From NCBI GenBank assembly GCA_014361085.1, contig JACIWG010000031.1, forward strand, positions 1-13,440: a DNA stretch of 13,440 nt, written 5' to 3'. The DNA is from Nitrososphaeria archaeon (GTDB lineage: Archaea > Thermoproteota > Nitrososphaeria > JACIWG01). The translations under genes and the position numbers were made by a program. How positions within the stretch are numbered: position 1 is the stretch's first letter; every line of letters starts with the position of its first letter. This document shows, piece by piece, positions 7,015 through 13,166 of this stretch. The notes beneath the pieces were generated by a model. It was not told the DNA's origin and did not search any database. It saw only the letters and a list, made by a program, of their open reading frames with translations.

Positions 7015-7400
7015 GGTACTTGATAGATTCTTATGCATGGATAGAGTATTTTATGGGAACATCGGCGGGTGAGAAGGTAAAGCCGATAATAGAAGGTTTG
7101 GAGGAGAAAATGACTCCAACAATTTGTTTAGCTGAAGTTTATGCGAAAACAGTTAAGGTGGATGGTGGGGAAATGGCTGAAAGGCAAAGGTCGTTTATAA
7201 AAGAAAGTAGCGCCCTCATCCCTTTAGATGAAACGATTGCTATAGAATCTGCCAAGCTTGATGTAGCTATGAAAAGGAAGATTAAGGGCTGGAGCTTAGC
7301 CGATTCAATAGTCTATGTGACAGGATTGATTAAAAAGGCTAAGATAGTAACTGGAGACGAGCATTTTAAGAGTTTAGAAAACGTATTGTTTATCAAATGA
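7011..7400 (+). CDS. vapC: VapC-type toxin, PIN-domain ribonuclease
   Basis: VapC toxins are Mg2+-dependent PIN endoribonucleases that cut tRNA or rRNA when freed from VapB. The 129-residue length is normal and all four acidic positions are present: D6 (LIDSYAW), E42 (LAEVYAK), D98 (SLADSIVY) and D116 (TGDEHF). The toxin therefore looks active, in contrast to the PIN-like domain of the neighbouring divergent ATPase. It begins at ATG 7011 inside the end of vapB, overlapping by four bases. The stop is followed by about 95 bp of convergent spacer with a T-rich stretch near 7485-7498 that could end the transcript. No frameshift or missing segment was seen. The RNA target cannot be read from the sequence. 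Confidence 0.95.
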   Translation: MRYLIDSYAWIEYFMGTSAGEKVKPIIEGLEEKMTPTICLAEVYAKTVKVDGGEMAERQRSFIKESSALIPLDETIAIESAKLDVAMKRKIKGWSLADSIVYVTGLIKKAKIVTGDEHFKSLENVLFIK

Positions 7401-7484
7401 ATCAATGCTTATCCTATTAACATAAATTCCCTACTACTATTATAGTGGATTAAAGGAGTTTAAGAGAAGCTGGTGAGATACCAA

Positions 7485-7498
7485 ATTTTTAATTTTTA
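7485..7498 (+). terminator. T-rich stretch after vapC, possible terminator
   Basis: Two T5 runs separated by AA lie in the convergent spacer between vapC and the URO-D-like gene. The stretch partly overlaps the 3' end of the latter. This is a weak call based on composition. Confidence 0.3.
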
Positions 7499-8785
7499 TC
7501 TGTACCTCCCATATTCTTTGACTGCCCTATACATTGCTAAAACGTTTTCTACTGGCACTCTTGGAAGTACATTGTGGATTGTGTTGAAGACAAATCCTCC
7601 CTTTGGAGCAAATATTCTAATTCTCTCTTTAACCTCTTGAACAACCTGTTCGGGGGTTCCAAATGGTAGTGTGGTCTGTGTTTCTATACCTCCACCCCAG
7701 AATACTATTTTATCACCATACTTTGATTTTAAATATCTTGGATCCATGTGGGCTGCCGATGTCTGTACTGGGTTAAGTATGTCGAAGCCTGCGTCAATAA
7801 AGTCCTCAATAAATGCTTCTACAGAGCCACATGAATGTATAAATGTTTTCCACTCTGTATGCTCGTGCACCCAAGTGTTAACCTGCATATGAAATGGTTT
7901 GAAAAGTTTTCTGTAGGTTTCTTTCGACATTATTGGGCCACGTTGTGTTCCAAAGTCTGTTCCAGAAACAAAAACCACTTGTATCCGATTTTTTACAACC
8001 CTATATATCTTTTCAAGGTTCACTAAAGCTATTTCACACTGTTTTTCAAAAACTTTTTTAATAAAATCCGGTCTTAAAGTAAGACACATATACCATTCCT
8101 TTACACCCCTAACCCCCCTAGGCTTTTTCAAATTCAATCCTGGAACTAGTGCAATGTCGCCGAAACTAGTGCCACCAAAGTTTGCGAATACTGCATAATC
8201 TGTATTCTGATAAAGTTCTTCAGCCATTCTCCTATAATACTCCAGCTCCTCTCCTGAAATCGGCTGAAACTCTTCAACATTATCTTCAACCCTAAGGTTT
8301 TTCCAGTCAATAGTCTCCTGTCTATCGATAGCGTCAAAAAAGTATCCGTTCCTAGGCATCTTAGCACAAGCTGGAACACTCCTGTCACCCTGAGGATACA
8401 TGAAAATTTCACCAGACTCTGAAGGCTCAGTATTGAATCCTTCGGGTACAAGAACGGGTGTACCATCGAAAGGAAGAACCCAAGGCTTCCAACCCTCCTT
8501 CTTGAACCCGAACATCGTGTAACAGCTACTTAATTCTACAACGTCAACGCCAAGAATCTTCCTCAAATCCTCTCCAATTTCACCCAGCATCTGATAAGGT
8601 TCAACAACCTTCACAGGTGTTCCAGGCGGGTCAAGCTTTAAAGCCTGCCTAAGCCTGTAAACAGTACTAACATGCATACCAGTAACAGCACTACCACCCA
8701 AGTCCAAGGGAACACGATCAGGCTCCCTATGATCCAATGCCATTAAAACACGCTCTCTAGACTTCATATCATTTGCATCCATCAT
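7496..8785 (-). CDS. Uroporphyrinogen decarboxylase superfamily protein, MtaA-like, substrate unknown
   Basis: The 429 residues belong to the URO-D fold family that also contains MtaA/MtbA-type corrinoid:CoM methyltransferases. It opens with SRERVLMALDHREPDRVPLD (9-28), then has TDFGTQRGPIMSKETYRKLF at 276-295, FIHSCGSVEAFIEDFIDAG at 315-333, DILNPVQTSAAHMDP at 335-349 and FWGGGIETQTTLPFGTPEQV at 362-381. H317-x-C319 matches the first two zinc ligands of methyltransferase members, but the later Cys expected in MtaA is not evident. True HemE is about 350 residues and starts differently, so a haem role is unlikely. Methyl transfer or a sugar/organic-acid role is possible. Starts at 8785, 8782 and 8767 are in frame; 8767 matches the usual family start. 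No haem or corrinoid gene is nearby, and toxin-antitoxin genes flank it. Confidence 0.85.
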   Translation of the reverse strand: MMDANDMKSRERVLMALDHREPDRVPLDLGGSAVTGMHVSTVYRLRQALKLDPPGTPVKVVEPYQMLGEIGEDLRKILGVDVVELSSCYTMFGFKKEGWKPWVLPFDGTPVLVPEGFNTEPSESGEIFMYPQGDRSVPACAKMPRNGYFFDAIDRQETIDWKNLRVEDNVEEFQPISGEELEYYRRMAEELYQNTDYAVFANFGGTSFGDIALVPGLNLKKPRGVRGVKEWYMCLTLRPDFIKKVFEKQCEIALVNLEKIYRVVKNRIQVVFVSGTDFGTQRGPIMSKETYRKLFKPFHMQVNTWVHEHTEWKTFIHSCGSVEAFIEDFIDAGFDILNPVQTSAAHMDPRYLKSKYGDKIVFWGGGIETQTTLPFGTPEQVVQEVKERIRIFAPKGGFVFNTIHNVLPRVPVENVLAMYRAVKEYGRYR

Positions 8786-8799
8786 ATTTTCAACTACTC

Positions 8800-8814
8800 A
8801 ACATTATATATGTT
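8800..8814 (-). promoter_or_regulatory. TATA-like box inside an inverted repeat ahead of the URO-D-like gene
   Basis: AACAT-TATAT-ATGTT is a perfect 5-bp inverted repeat with a 5-bp centre, and its core is the TATA-like sequence for the leftward gene. Predicted start of transcription is near 8780. A repressor bound here would block TBP, but AT-rich symmetry can arise by chance. Confidence 0.35.
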
Positions 8815-8858
8815 TGCCGTAAAATAAAACTTTATGATGATAATAGTATTCTTATCTT

Positions 8859-9289
8859 ATGGTGGAAAGGAGTTTAGACTGGCTGAAGCAGGCTAAAAGA
8901 GACTTATAGAACGCAGAATATGAAATATTGGTGGTTTCTATGAGTACGCCTGCTTTTTAGCACAACAGTCTTCAGAAAACGGTGTTAAGGCAGTCTTTCA
9001 AAAGATTGGTGCTGAAGCATTTGGTAATTCAGTAAGTGGTTTAATTAAAAAGGCTTTCTGAGCACTTTAACGTTGATACTGAACTTTTAAGATTCGCTAA
9101 AAATTAGATAAAGCATATATTCCAACACGTTATCCAAACGCTTACCCTGAAGGTGCACCATATGAATTTTACACTAGAGAGGAGGCTGAAAAGTTAGTTG
9201 AATATTGAAGAAAAGCCGTCAAATTCTGTGAAGTTTACTATCCCAGGTTTGATAGGGAAAAATTAGTGAATATTTTATGGGTAAGGTAG
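8859..9289 (+). pseudogene. Decayed HEPN-domain toxin gene
   Basis: Joined across frames this reads as a HEPN protein of about 140 residues: ERSLDWLKQAKRDL, NAEYE, GGFYEYACFLAQQSSENG, VKAVFQKIGAEAFGNSVSGL, then PTRYPNAYPEGAPYEFYTRE and RKAVKFCEVYYPRFDRE. The WLKQAKRDL...ACFLAQQ..E..VKA pattern and the later PTRYPN segment are typical of minimal HEPN proteins paired with MNT nucleotidyltransferases. It is broken by a TAG at 8907 and a TGA at 9206, plus three frame changes at about 8925-8930, 9056-9060 and 9100-9104. No single frame covers more than a third. HEPN toxins are usually RNases; this one cannot be made as an intact protein. Its end overlaps the start of the MNT remnant by 13 bases, preserving the original operon layout. 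Neighbouring genes are clean, so decay is likelier than poor sequence. Confidence 0.85.
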
Positions 9290-9560
9290 AAAAGTTAAGG
9301 AGACGTTTTCCTCTAGTCAAGCTTGTATTATTTTTGGGTCTTATGCAGAAAACAGGTATACTGTAGCAAGCGACATAGATATTCTTGTAGTATACGAGGG
9401 TAAAAGGTTAGAGGACGATTATTATATAATTTGGGACATTCTACAACTGCCTGAAGTACAACTTCACATATACACGTTAGAAGAGTTGAAGCTGAAATCA
9501 TCCGGTAGTAGTTTTTTAAAAGAAGTGGAGAAGGGAATAACATTGTTTTCCAGCATATAA
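9277..9560 (+). pseudogene. MNT-type nucleotidyltransferase (antitoxin), frameshifted
   Basis: Minimal nucleotidyltransferases paired with HEPN toxins act as antitoxins, in known cases by AMPylating the toxin. From ATG 9277 the first frame reads VEKLRRRFPLVKLVLF and stops at 9364. After the T5 run at 9331-9335 another frame continues: FGSYAENRYTVASDIDILVV, then PEVQLHIYTLEEL, to the stop at 9558-9560. The GSY...SDIDI catalytic motif is intact. The only clear lesion is one frame change at the T run, equal to two extra T or one missing base. Total reading length is about 94 residues, normal for the family. It could be a recent inactivation, a sequencing indel or, less likely, slippage-corrected expression. 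The partner HEPN gene is far more damaged. Confidence 0.85.
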
Positions 9561-9572
9561 ATTTAAAAAATT
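9561..9572 (-). terminator. A/T-rich shared terminator region between the MNT remnant and the aminopropyltransferase gene
   Basis: Read leftwards from the aminopropyltransferase stop the sequence is a T6 run followed by AAATTTA. It is a plausible oligo-T terminator for the leftward gene. Confidence 0.35.
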
Positions 9573-10493
9573 TTAGGCTGGCATAAAAATTGGCTGATCA
9601 TCTCTTATAATTTTCTTTTCCTCCTTCAATCTTCTCTCAATATGTGGTGGTAAAATAAATAGGCTCTTATGGGTTTTAGGTGTATAAAATCTAAGATTCT
9701 CTACATTTCTATCCCTTATTTCTTTTTCTAAATATTCTTCATCCAATTCTGTTGGATCACCTTTTTTAGATCCTATAACAAACCCCCATGTTGAAGCATA
9801 GGATGGAACCCAGACATGTGCTGCTCTAACAATGTTGAATACTTTAGATAAGGTATTATGTATGGCGGAAAAACAGTCTAGGCTATAGAATGTTGAAGTC
9901 GCCTGTGTTACAACTAATCCATAGCCTGAAAGCCTTTTGTAAAGCTTTTCATAAAATTCTTTAGTGTAAAGTAAATATGATGGTCCACCACTCAATGGAT
10001 CTGTGACATCAATGACTATTACATCAAATATCCTATCCGATTCTTCTATAAACCTCCTTCCATCCCCAAATATTAGCTCAAGTCTTGGTTCCTCAAACAC
10101 TTCATCACACATTTCTCTCAGATACATTTTAGATAGTTCGACAACTTCACTGTCAATGTCCACCATTGTAACTTTCTCAACACATCCGTGTTTTAGAACC
10201 TCTCTCACTGTCGCCCCCTCTCCTCCACCGATGACTAGAACATTTTTTGGTTTTGGATGTGTAAAAAGTGTTGGGTGAACGAGGGATTCATGATATATCC
10301 ATTCATCTTTTGTGGATGACTGCACTTTCCCATCTAGGACAAGGCATAATCCTAAATCATATGTTTCTATAATGTCCACCTGCTGATATTTTGTTCTACC
10401 ACTATATATTATCCTCTTAACCTTATAAATTATTGACGTGTAAGGTGTCTGGTGTTCGACAAACCATCTCCATGGCATTTCATTTGATTCCAT
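9573..10493 (-). CDS. speE: Aminopropyltransferase (spermidine/thermospermine synthase family)
   Basis: The enzyme transfers an aminopropyl group from decarboxylated S-adenosylmethionine to a polyamine. The 306 residues start with the small beta domain (WFVEHQTP at 10-17, LVLDGKVQSSTKDEWIYHES at 51-70), followed by the Rossmann domain: VLVIGGGEGATVREVLKH at 85-102, VDIDSEV at 111-117, GDGRRFIEE at 143-151 and VIDVTDPLSGGPSYLLYTKE at 160-179. Typical spermidine synthases have a D-S-(S/T)-D-P motif followed by GP-A; the DPLSGGPSYLLYT form here recalls ACL5-type thermospermine synthases of plants and some thermophilic archaea. Long or branched polyamines would suit a thermophile. ATG at 10493 is chosen, with ATG 10478 as the alternative; a TATA-like A/T stretch at about 10517-10530 fits a near-leaderless start. 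The gene is divergent from the MalK-like ATPase. Confidence 0.9.
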   Translation of the reverse strand: MESNEMPWRWFVEHQTPYTSIIYKVKRIIYSGRTKYQQVDIIETYDLGLCLVLDGKVQSSTKDEWIYHESLVHPTLFTHPKPKNVLVIGGGEGATVREVLKHGCVEKVTMVDIDSEVVELSKMYLREMCDEVFEEPRLELIFGDGRRFIEESDRIFDVIVIDVTDPLSGGPSYLLYTKEFYEKLYKRLSGYGLVVTQATSTFYSLDCFSAIHNTLSKVFNIVRAAHVWVPSYASTWGFVIGSKKGDPTELDEEYLEKEIRDRNVENLRFYTPKTHKSLFILPPHIERRLKEEKKIIRDDQPIFMPA

Positions 10494-10599
10494 GATTATA
10501 GGTTATAACTTTGGTCTTAAAATTTTTTAAAGTACATGATTTAATTTCCTTAAACAGACTAGTAAAGGTTAAAAATATGCTATAGAATATGATTTTTAG
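10494..10599. promoter_or_regulatory. Divergent promoter region, aminopropyltransferase (-) / ABC ATPase (+)
   Basis: A/T-rich 106-bp gap. Minus-strand TTTAAAAAATTTTAA at about 10516-10530 is placed for the aminopropyltransferase. Plus-strand TTAAAAATATG at 10569-10579 is centred 26 bp before the ATG at 10600, giving a leaderless transcript. Confidence 0.45.
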
Positions 10600-11349
10600 A
10601 TGGCAAGAGTAAGTTTAAAGAATGTTACGAAAAGGTTCGGCAAGGTTGTTGCTGTTGACAGACTAAGCTTAGATGTTGAAGATAACGAGCTTTTTGTAAT
10701 CGTAGGCCCAAACGGTTGTGGTAAGACAACTGTACTAAAGCTTATTGCGGGACTAATTAAGCCTGATGAAGGAGAAATTTATATTGACGGGAAAAATGTT
10801 ACCAACCTTCCACCGGCAAAAAGAAATGTTAGGATGGTCTTTCAAAACTATGCACTTTACCCCCATATGAGAGTTTACGAGGAGGAAGGTTACTCGAACT
10901 TGACATTCGCGCTCAAGATTAGAAAGTTTTTGAAAGAAAATATTGTTAATAGAATTGAAATGGTTTCGAGAAAGATTGGGATAACAGAGGACCTGTATGA
11001 AAGGTATCCGAATGAACTTTCTTCCGGTCAGCAGCAGAAGGTTGCCGTTGGGCGAGCCATTGCCTTGCCTCCAAAGATATTTCTGCTAGATGAGCCTCTA
11101 GCCCACCTGGACCCTCCAACAAGACTGAAGGTTAGAGAAGAAATCAAGATACTTCATAAGGATCTTAGGGCTACAACAATATATGTTACAAACGAATTGC
11201 CTGAAGCTTTCGCGATGGCCGATAGAATGGCTATCATGCGAGAGGGGAGAATAGAGCAGATCGGTAGAGCACAAGATATATATGAGAATCCTGCCAGCAA
11301 CTTTGTCTCCGACTTCATAAAAACCTATAACCTACTTTACAGGCTATAA
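10600..11349 (+). CDS. ABC transporter ATP-binding protein, short MalK/UgpC-like, H-loop His replaced
   Basis: The 249 residues form a CUT1-like nucleotide-binding domain that would power an importer at the membrane. Motifs are Walker A GPNGCGKTT at 36-44, Q-loop VFQNYALYPHM at 80-90 with Q82, signature LSSGQQQKVAVGRA at 140-153 (one Gly of LSGGQ is Ser), Walker B IFLLDEP at 160-166, D-loop HLD and then VTNELPEAF at 196-204. In MalK this last segment is VTHDQ-EA, so the catalytic-switch His is Asn198. Standard MalK is about 370 residues with a C-terminal OB/TOBE regulatory domain; here the protein ends soon after DIYENPAS, so that domain is absent. No permease or binding protein is adjacent. 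A T6 run at 11350-11355 follows the stop. Sequence is otherwise intact, so a low-activity or specialised subunit is possible. Confidence 0.9.
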   Translation: MARVSLKNVTKRFGKVVAVDRLSLDVEDNELFVIVGPNGCGKTTVLKLIAGLIKPDEGEIYIDGKNVTNLPPAKRNVRMVFQNYALYPHMRVYEEEGYSNLTFALKIRKFLKENIVNRIEMVSRKIGITEDLYERYPNELSSGQQQKVAVGRAIALPPKIFLLDEPLAHLDPPTRLKVREEIKILHKDLRATTIYVTNELPEAFAMADRMAIMREGRIEQIGRAQDIYENPASNFVSDFIKTYNLLYRL

Positions 11350-11355
11350 TTTTTT
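11350..11355 (+). terminator. Oligo-T terminator after the MalK-like ATPase gene
   Basis: A T6 run starts immediately after the TAA stop. It separates this gene from the ECF ATPases downstream, which have their own TATA-like candidates at 11371-11381 and 11404-11413. Confidence 0.4.
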
Positions 11356-11422
11356 AACACCTTTATGCTAAAAGTTTAAAGTAGTTTTCAGGATATTGTG
11401 ATAAAGATTTAAAGCCTTGACT

Positions 11423-12295
11423 ATGAAAGCCAAAATGATGGTGGCTGACGAAATAATATCTGTAGAAAACCTTTCATACACTTACATGTCCGGAAATTCT
11501 TATGCGCTCTATGATATAAACTTGAAGATCCATAGAGGCGAGTTTGTTGTGATTATGGGTCCAAGTGGTTGCGGTAAAAGTACTCTCCTTTACACATTCA
11601 ATGGCATCATACCTCACCTGTTTAGGGGTAAAATGAGCGGGCGTGTTATAGTTGATGGAATAGACACAAAACAAAGTAGTATTTCTAAATTGAGTCAGAT
11701 TGTAGGCATGGTGTTCCAGAATCCTGAAACACAGATAGTCGCCTCCACTGTTATTGAAGAAGTCGCGTTCGGTCCAGAAAATCTCAATTTAAGTATTGAA
11801 GAAATACGAGCTAGGGTTGAAGAATCGCTTGCCATTTCAAGATTAAGTGGTAAAAGGGATTTTTCTACCGCAAGTCTTTCTGGTGGTGAAAAGCAGGCTC
11901 TAGCCATAGCCTCTGTTCTCGCATTGAAGCCTAAGGTTTTAGCATTAGATGAGCCGACAAGCATGCTCGATCCAGCGGGCGCTGCTCTAGTATCTAGTAT
12001 AATAGGTGAATTGAATAAAAAGCTTGGTATGACGGTTATTGCAGTAGACCATAGGGTTGAATGGGCTGTTAATGTTGCTGACAGACTTATTATTATGGAC
12101 GAGGGTAAAATTGTAATAGATGATAAGCCCTCTAATGTGTTTAAGAGATTCGATTTGGTTAGAAAAATAGGTTTCAGACCGCCTCAGGTTACAGAATTAT
12201 TTTATAAGCTAAGAGACAACGGTTTTTCTGTAAACGATTTCCCAATAACTGTTGAAGAAGCTGAAGGCCTAGTAAGGTGGGTTTTAGATGACTGA
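11423..12295 (+). CDS. Energy-coupling factor transporter ATPase, EcfA1-like
   Basis: ECF transporters import vitamins or metal ions with two ATPases, an EcfT scaffold and a substrate-binding S protein. From ATG 11423 the protein has 290 residues: VENLSYTY near the start, Walker A GPSGCGKST at 46-54, Q-loop VFQNPETQIVASTVIEEVAFGPENL with Q99, signature LSGGEKQALAIAS from 152, Walker B with D176-E177 and H-loop VDHRVEWA with H210. The NPE-Q...EEVAFG stretch and the DHRVEW H-loop mark the ECF/CbiO group. The C-terminal extension GFRPPQVTELFYKLRDNG is also typical. The start is uncertain: TTG 11417 and ATG 11435 are in frame; a TATA-like stretch near 11404-11413 would suit 11435. It overlaps the next ATPase gene by eight bases. 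Substrate is unknown because no S component is in view. Confidence 0.9.
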   Translation: MKAKMMVADEIISVENLSYTYMSGNSYALYDINLKIHRGEFVVIMGPSGCGKSTLLYTFNGIIPHLFRGKMSGRVIVDGIDTKQSSISKLSQIVGMVFQNPETQIVASTVIEEVAFGPENLNLSIEEIRARVEESLAISRLSGKRDFSTASLSGGEKQALAIASVLALKPKVLALDEPTSMLDPAGAALVSSIIGELNKKLGMTVIAVDHRVEWAVNVADRLIIMDEGKIVIDDKPSNVFKRFDLVRKIGFRPPQVTELFYKLRDNGFSVNDFPITVEEAEGLVRWVLDD

Positions 12296-13127
12296 AGCGA
12301 TAAGGACTGAAGGGATAGAATATGTTTACCCTAACGGTTTTCAAGCCCTAAAGGGTATAGACATTTCTATAAAAGAAGGTGAATTCATAGCAGTAATGGG
12401 ACAAAATGGCAGTGGCAAAACCACCTTAGTTAAACATTTTAATGGCCTACTTAGACCAACAAAGGGAAAGGTTTACGTTTTCGGTGAAGACTCCGCTAAA
12501 CATACTACCGCAGAACTCTGTAGAATTGTAGGCTACGTGTTCCAAAATCCAGACCACCAAATATTCAATAGCACACTATTGGATGAAGTAGGATTTGGTT
12601 TAAGAAATCTCGGGTTTAGTGAAAGCGAAGTTCTGGAGAAGGTTAAAGTGGCTTTAGCAAAGGTTGACTTGAAGAAAAGCTTGACAGATAATCCACATTT
12701 TATGAGCATGGGCGAAAGGCATAGGGTTGCTATAGCATCAATATTAGTTTTGGAGCCGAAAGTGCTCATATTAGATGAGCCTACAACAGGATTAGATTAC
12801 AAAAGGTCCTTAGAGCTTATGGAGCTTGTTAAAAGGATAAACGGGGAGGGAAAGACTGTTGTTCTAGTAACACATGACGTTAACCTTGCCGCACAATATG
12901 CTCAGAGGGTTGTAGTTTTAAAGGATGGGCAAATACTGGCTGATGGAGAAGCAAAAAATATTCTATCAAACACCGAACTATTAGCCGAAAGCAATCTTGT
13001 ACCTCCTCAAATAAACTTTCTAGCTAAAAGGCTTAGAGACTTAAATGTTCCAGAAAACATTATCAAAGTAGATGAAATGGTTGAATTTTTGCAAAAACAT
13101 GTTAAATTAACAAAGGCAAGTAAATAA
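12288..13127 (+). CDS. Energy-coupling factor transporter ATPase, EcfA2-like
   Basis: This is the second ATPase of the presumed ECF heterodimer, 279 residues. It has Walker A GQNGSGKTT at 38-46, Q-loop VFQNPDHQIFNSTLLDEVGFG from 84, Walker B VLILDEPTTGLD at 159-170 and H-loop VTHD with H196. The signature is MSMGERHRVAIAS (139-151) instead of LSGGQ; the Ser and the second Gly remain. The C-terminal tail VPPQINFLAKRLRDLNV parallels that of the upstream partner, so the two are paralogues. ATG 12288 lies inside the end of the first gene (ATGACTGA overlap), which implies coupled translation and equal dosage. The T component would be expected next, but the following reading frame looks different and has its own promoter-like sequence. 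Confidence 0.92.
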   Translation: MTEAIRTEGIEYVYPNGFQALKGIDISIKEGEFIAVMGQNGSGKTTLVKHFNGLLRPTKGKVYVFGEDSAKHTTAELCRIVGYVFQNPDHQIFNSTLLDEVGFGLRNLGFSESEVLEKVKVALAKVDLKKSLTDNPHFMSMGERHRVAIASILVLEPKVLILDEPTTGLDYKRSLELMELVKRINGEGKTVVLVTHDVNLAAQYAQRVVVLKDGQILADGEAKNILSNTELLAESNLVPPQINFLAKRLRDLNVPENIIKVDEMVEFLQKHVKLTKASK

Positions 13128-13138
13128 AGTTTAAATAC

Positions 13139-13149
13139 GCTTATAAAAA
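13139..13149 (+). promoter_or_regulatory. TATA box for the terminal membrane-protein gene
   Basis: GCTTATAAAAA is centred about 25 bp ahead of the ATG at 13167, predicting a leaderless transcript independent of the ECF ATPase genes. Confidence 0.5.
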
Positions 13150-13166
13150 ATATTCTATTGATATGC

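Noticed and set aside
7496..8785. Calling the URO-D-like gene hemE
   Set aside because: Length, N terminus and the HSCGS region fit the MtaA-like branch, and no tetrapyrrole genes are nearby.
8833..8886. Possible C/D-box guide RNA (ATGATGA ... CTGA, about 54 bases)
   Set aside because: No convincing internal D'/C' pair, and the second half lies in the HEPN remnant's coding start; the short boxes are expected by chance.
9328..9543. Minus-strand 71-codon frame across the MNT remnant
   Set aside because: The plus strand gives GSY and SDIDI nucleotidyltransferase motifs; the minus-strand product has none.
8859..9560. Programmed frameshifting to express the HEPN-MNT pair
   Set aside because: The HEPN part has two in-frame stops besides three frame changes, without slippery-site plus structure arrangements; decay is simpler. 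Only the single MNT T-run lesion leaves room for doubt.
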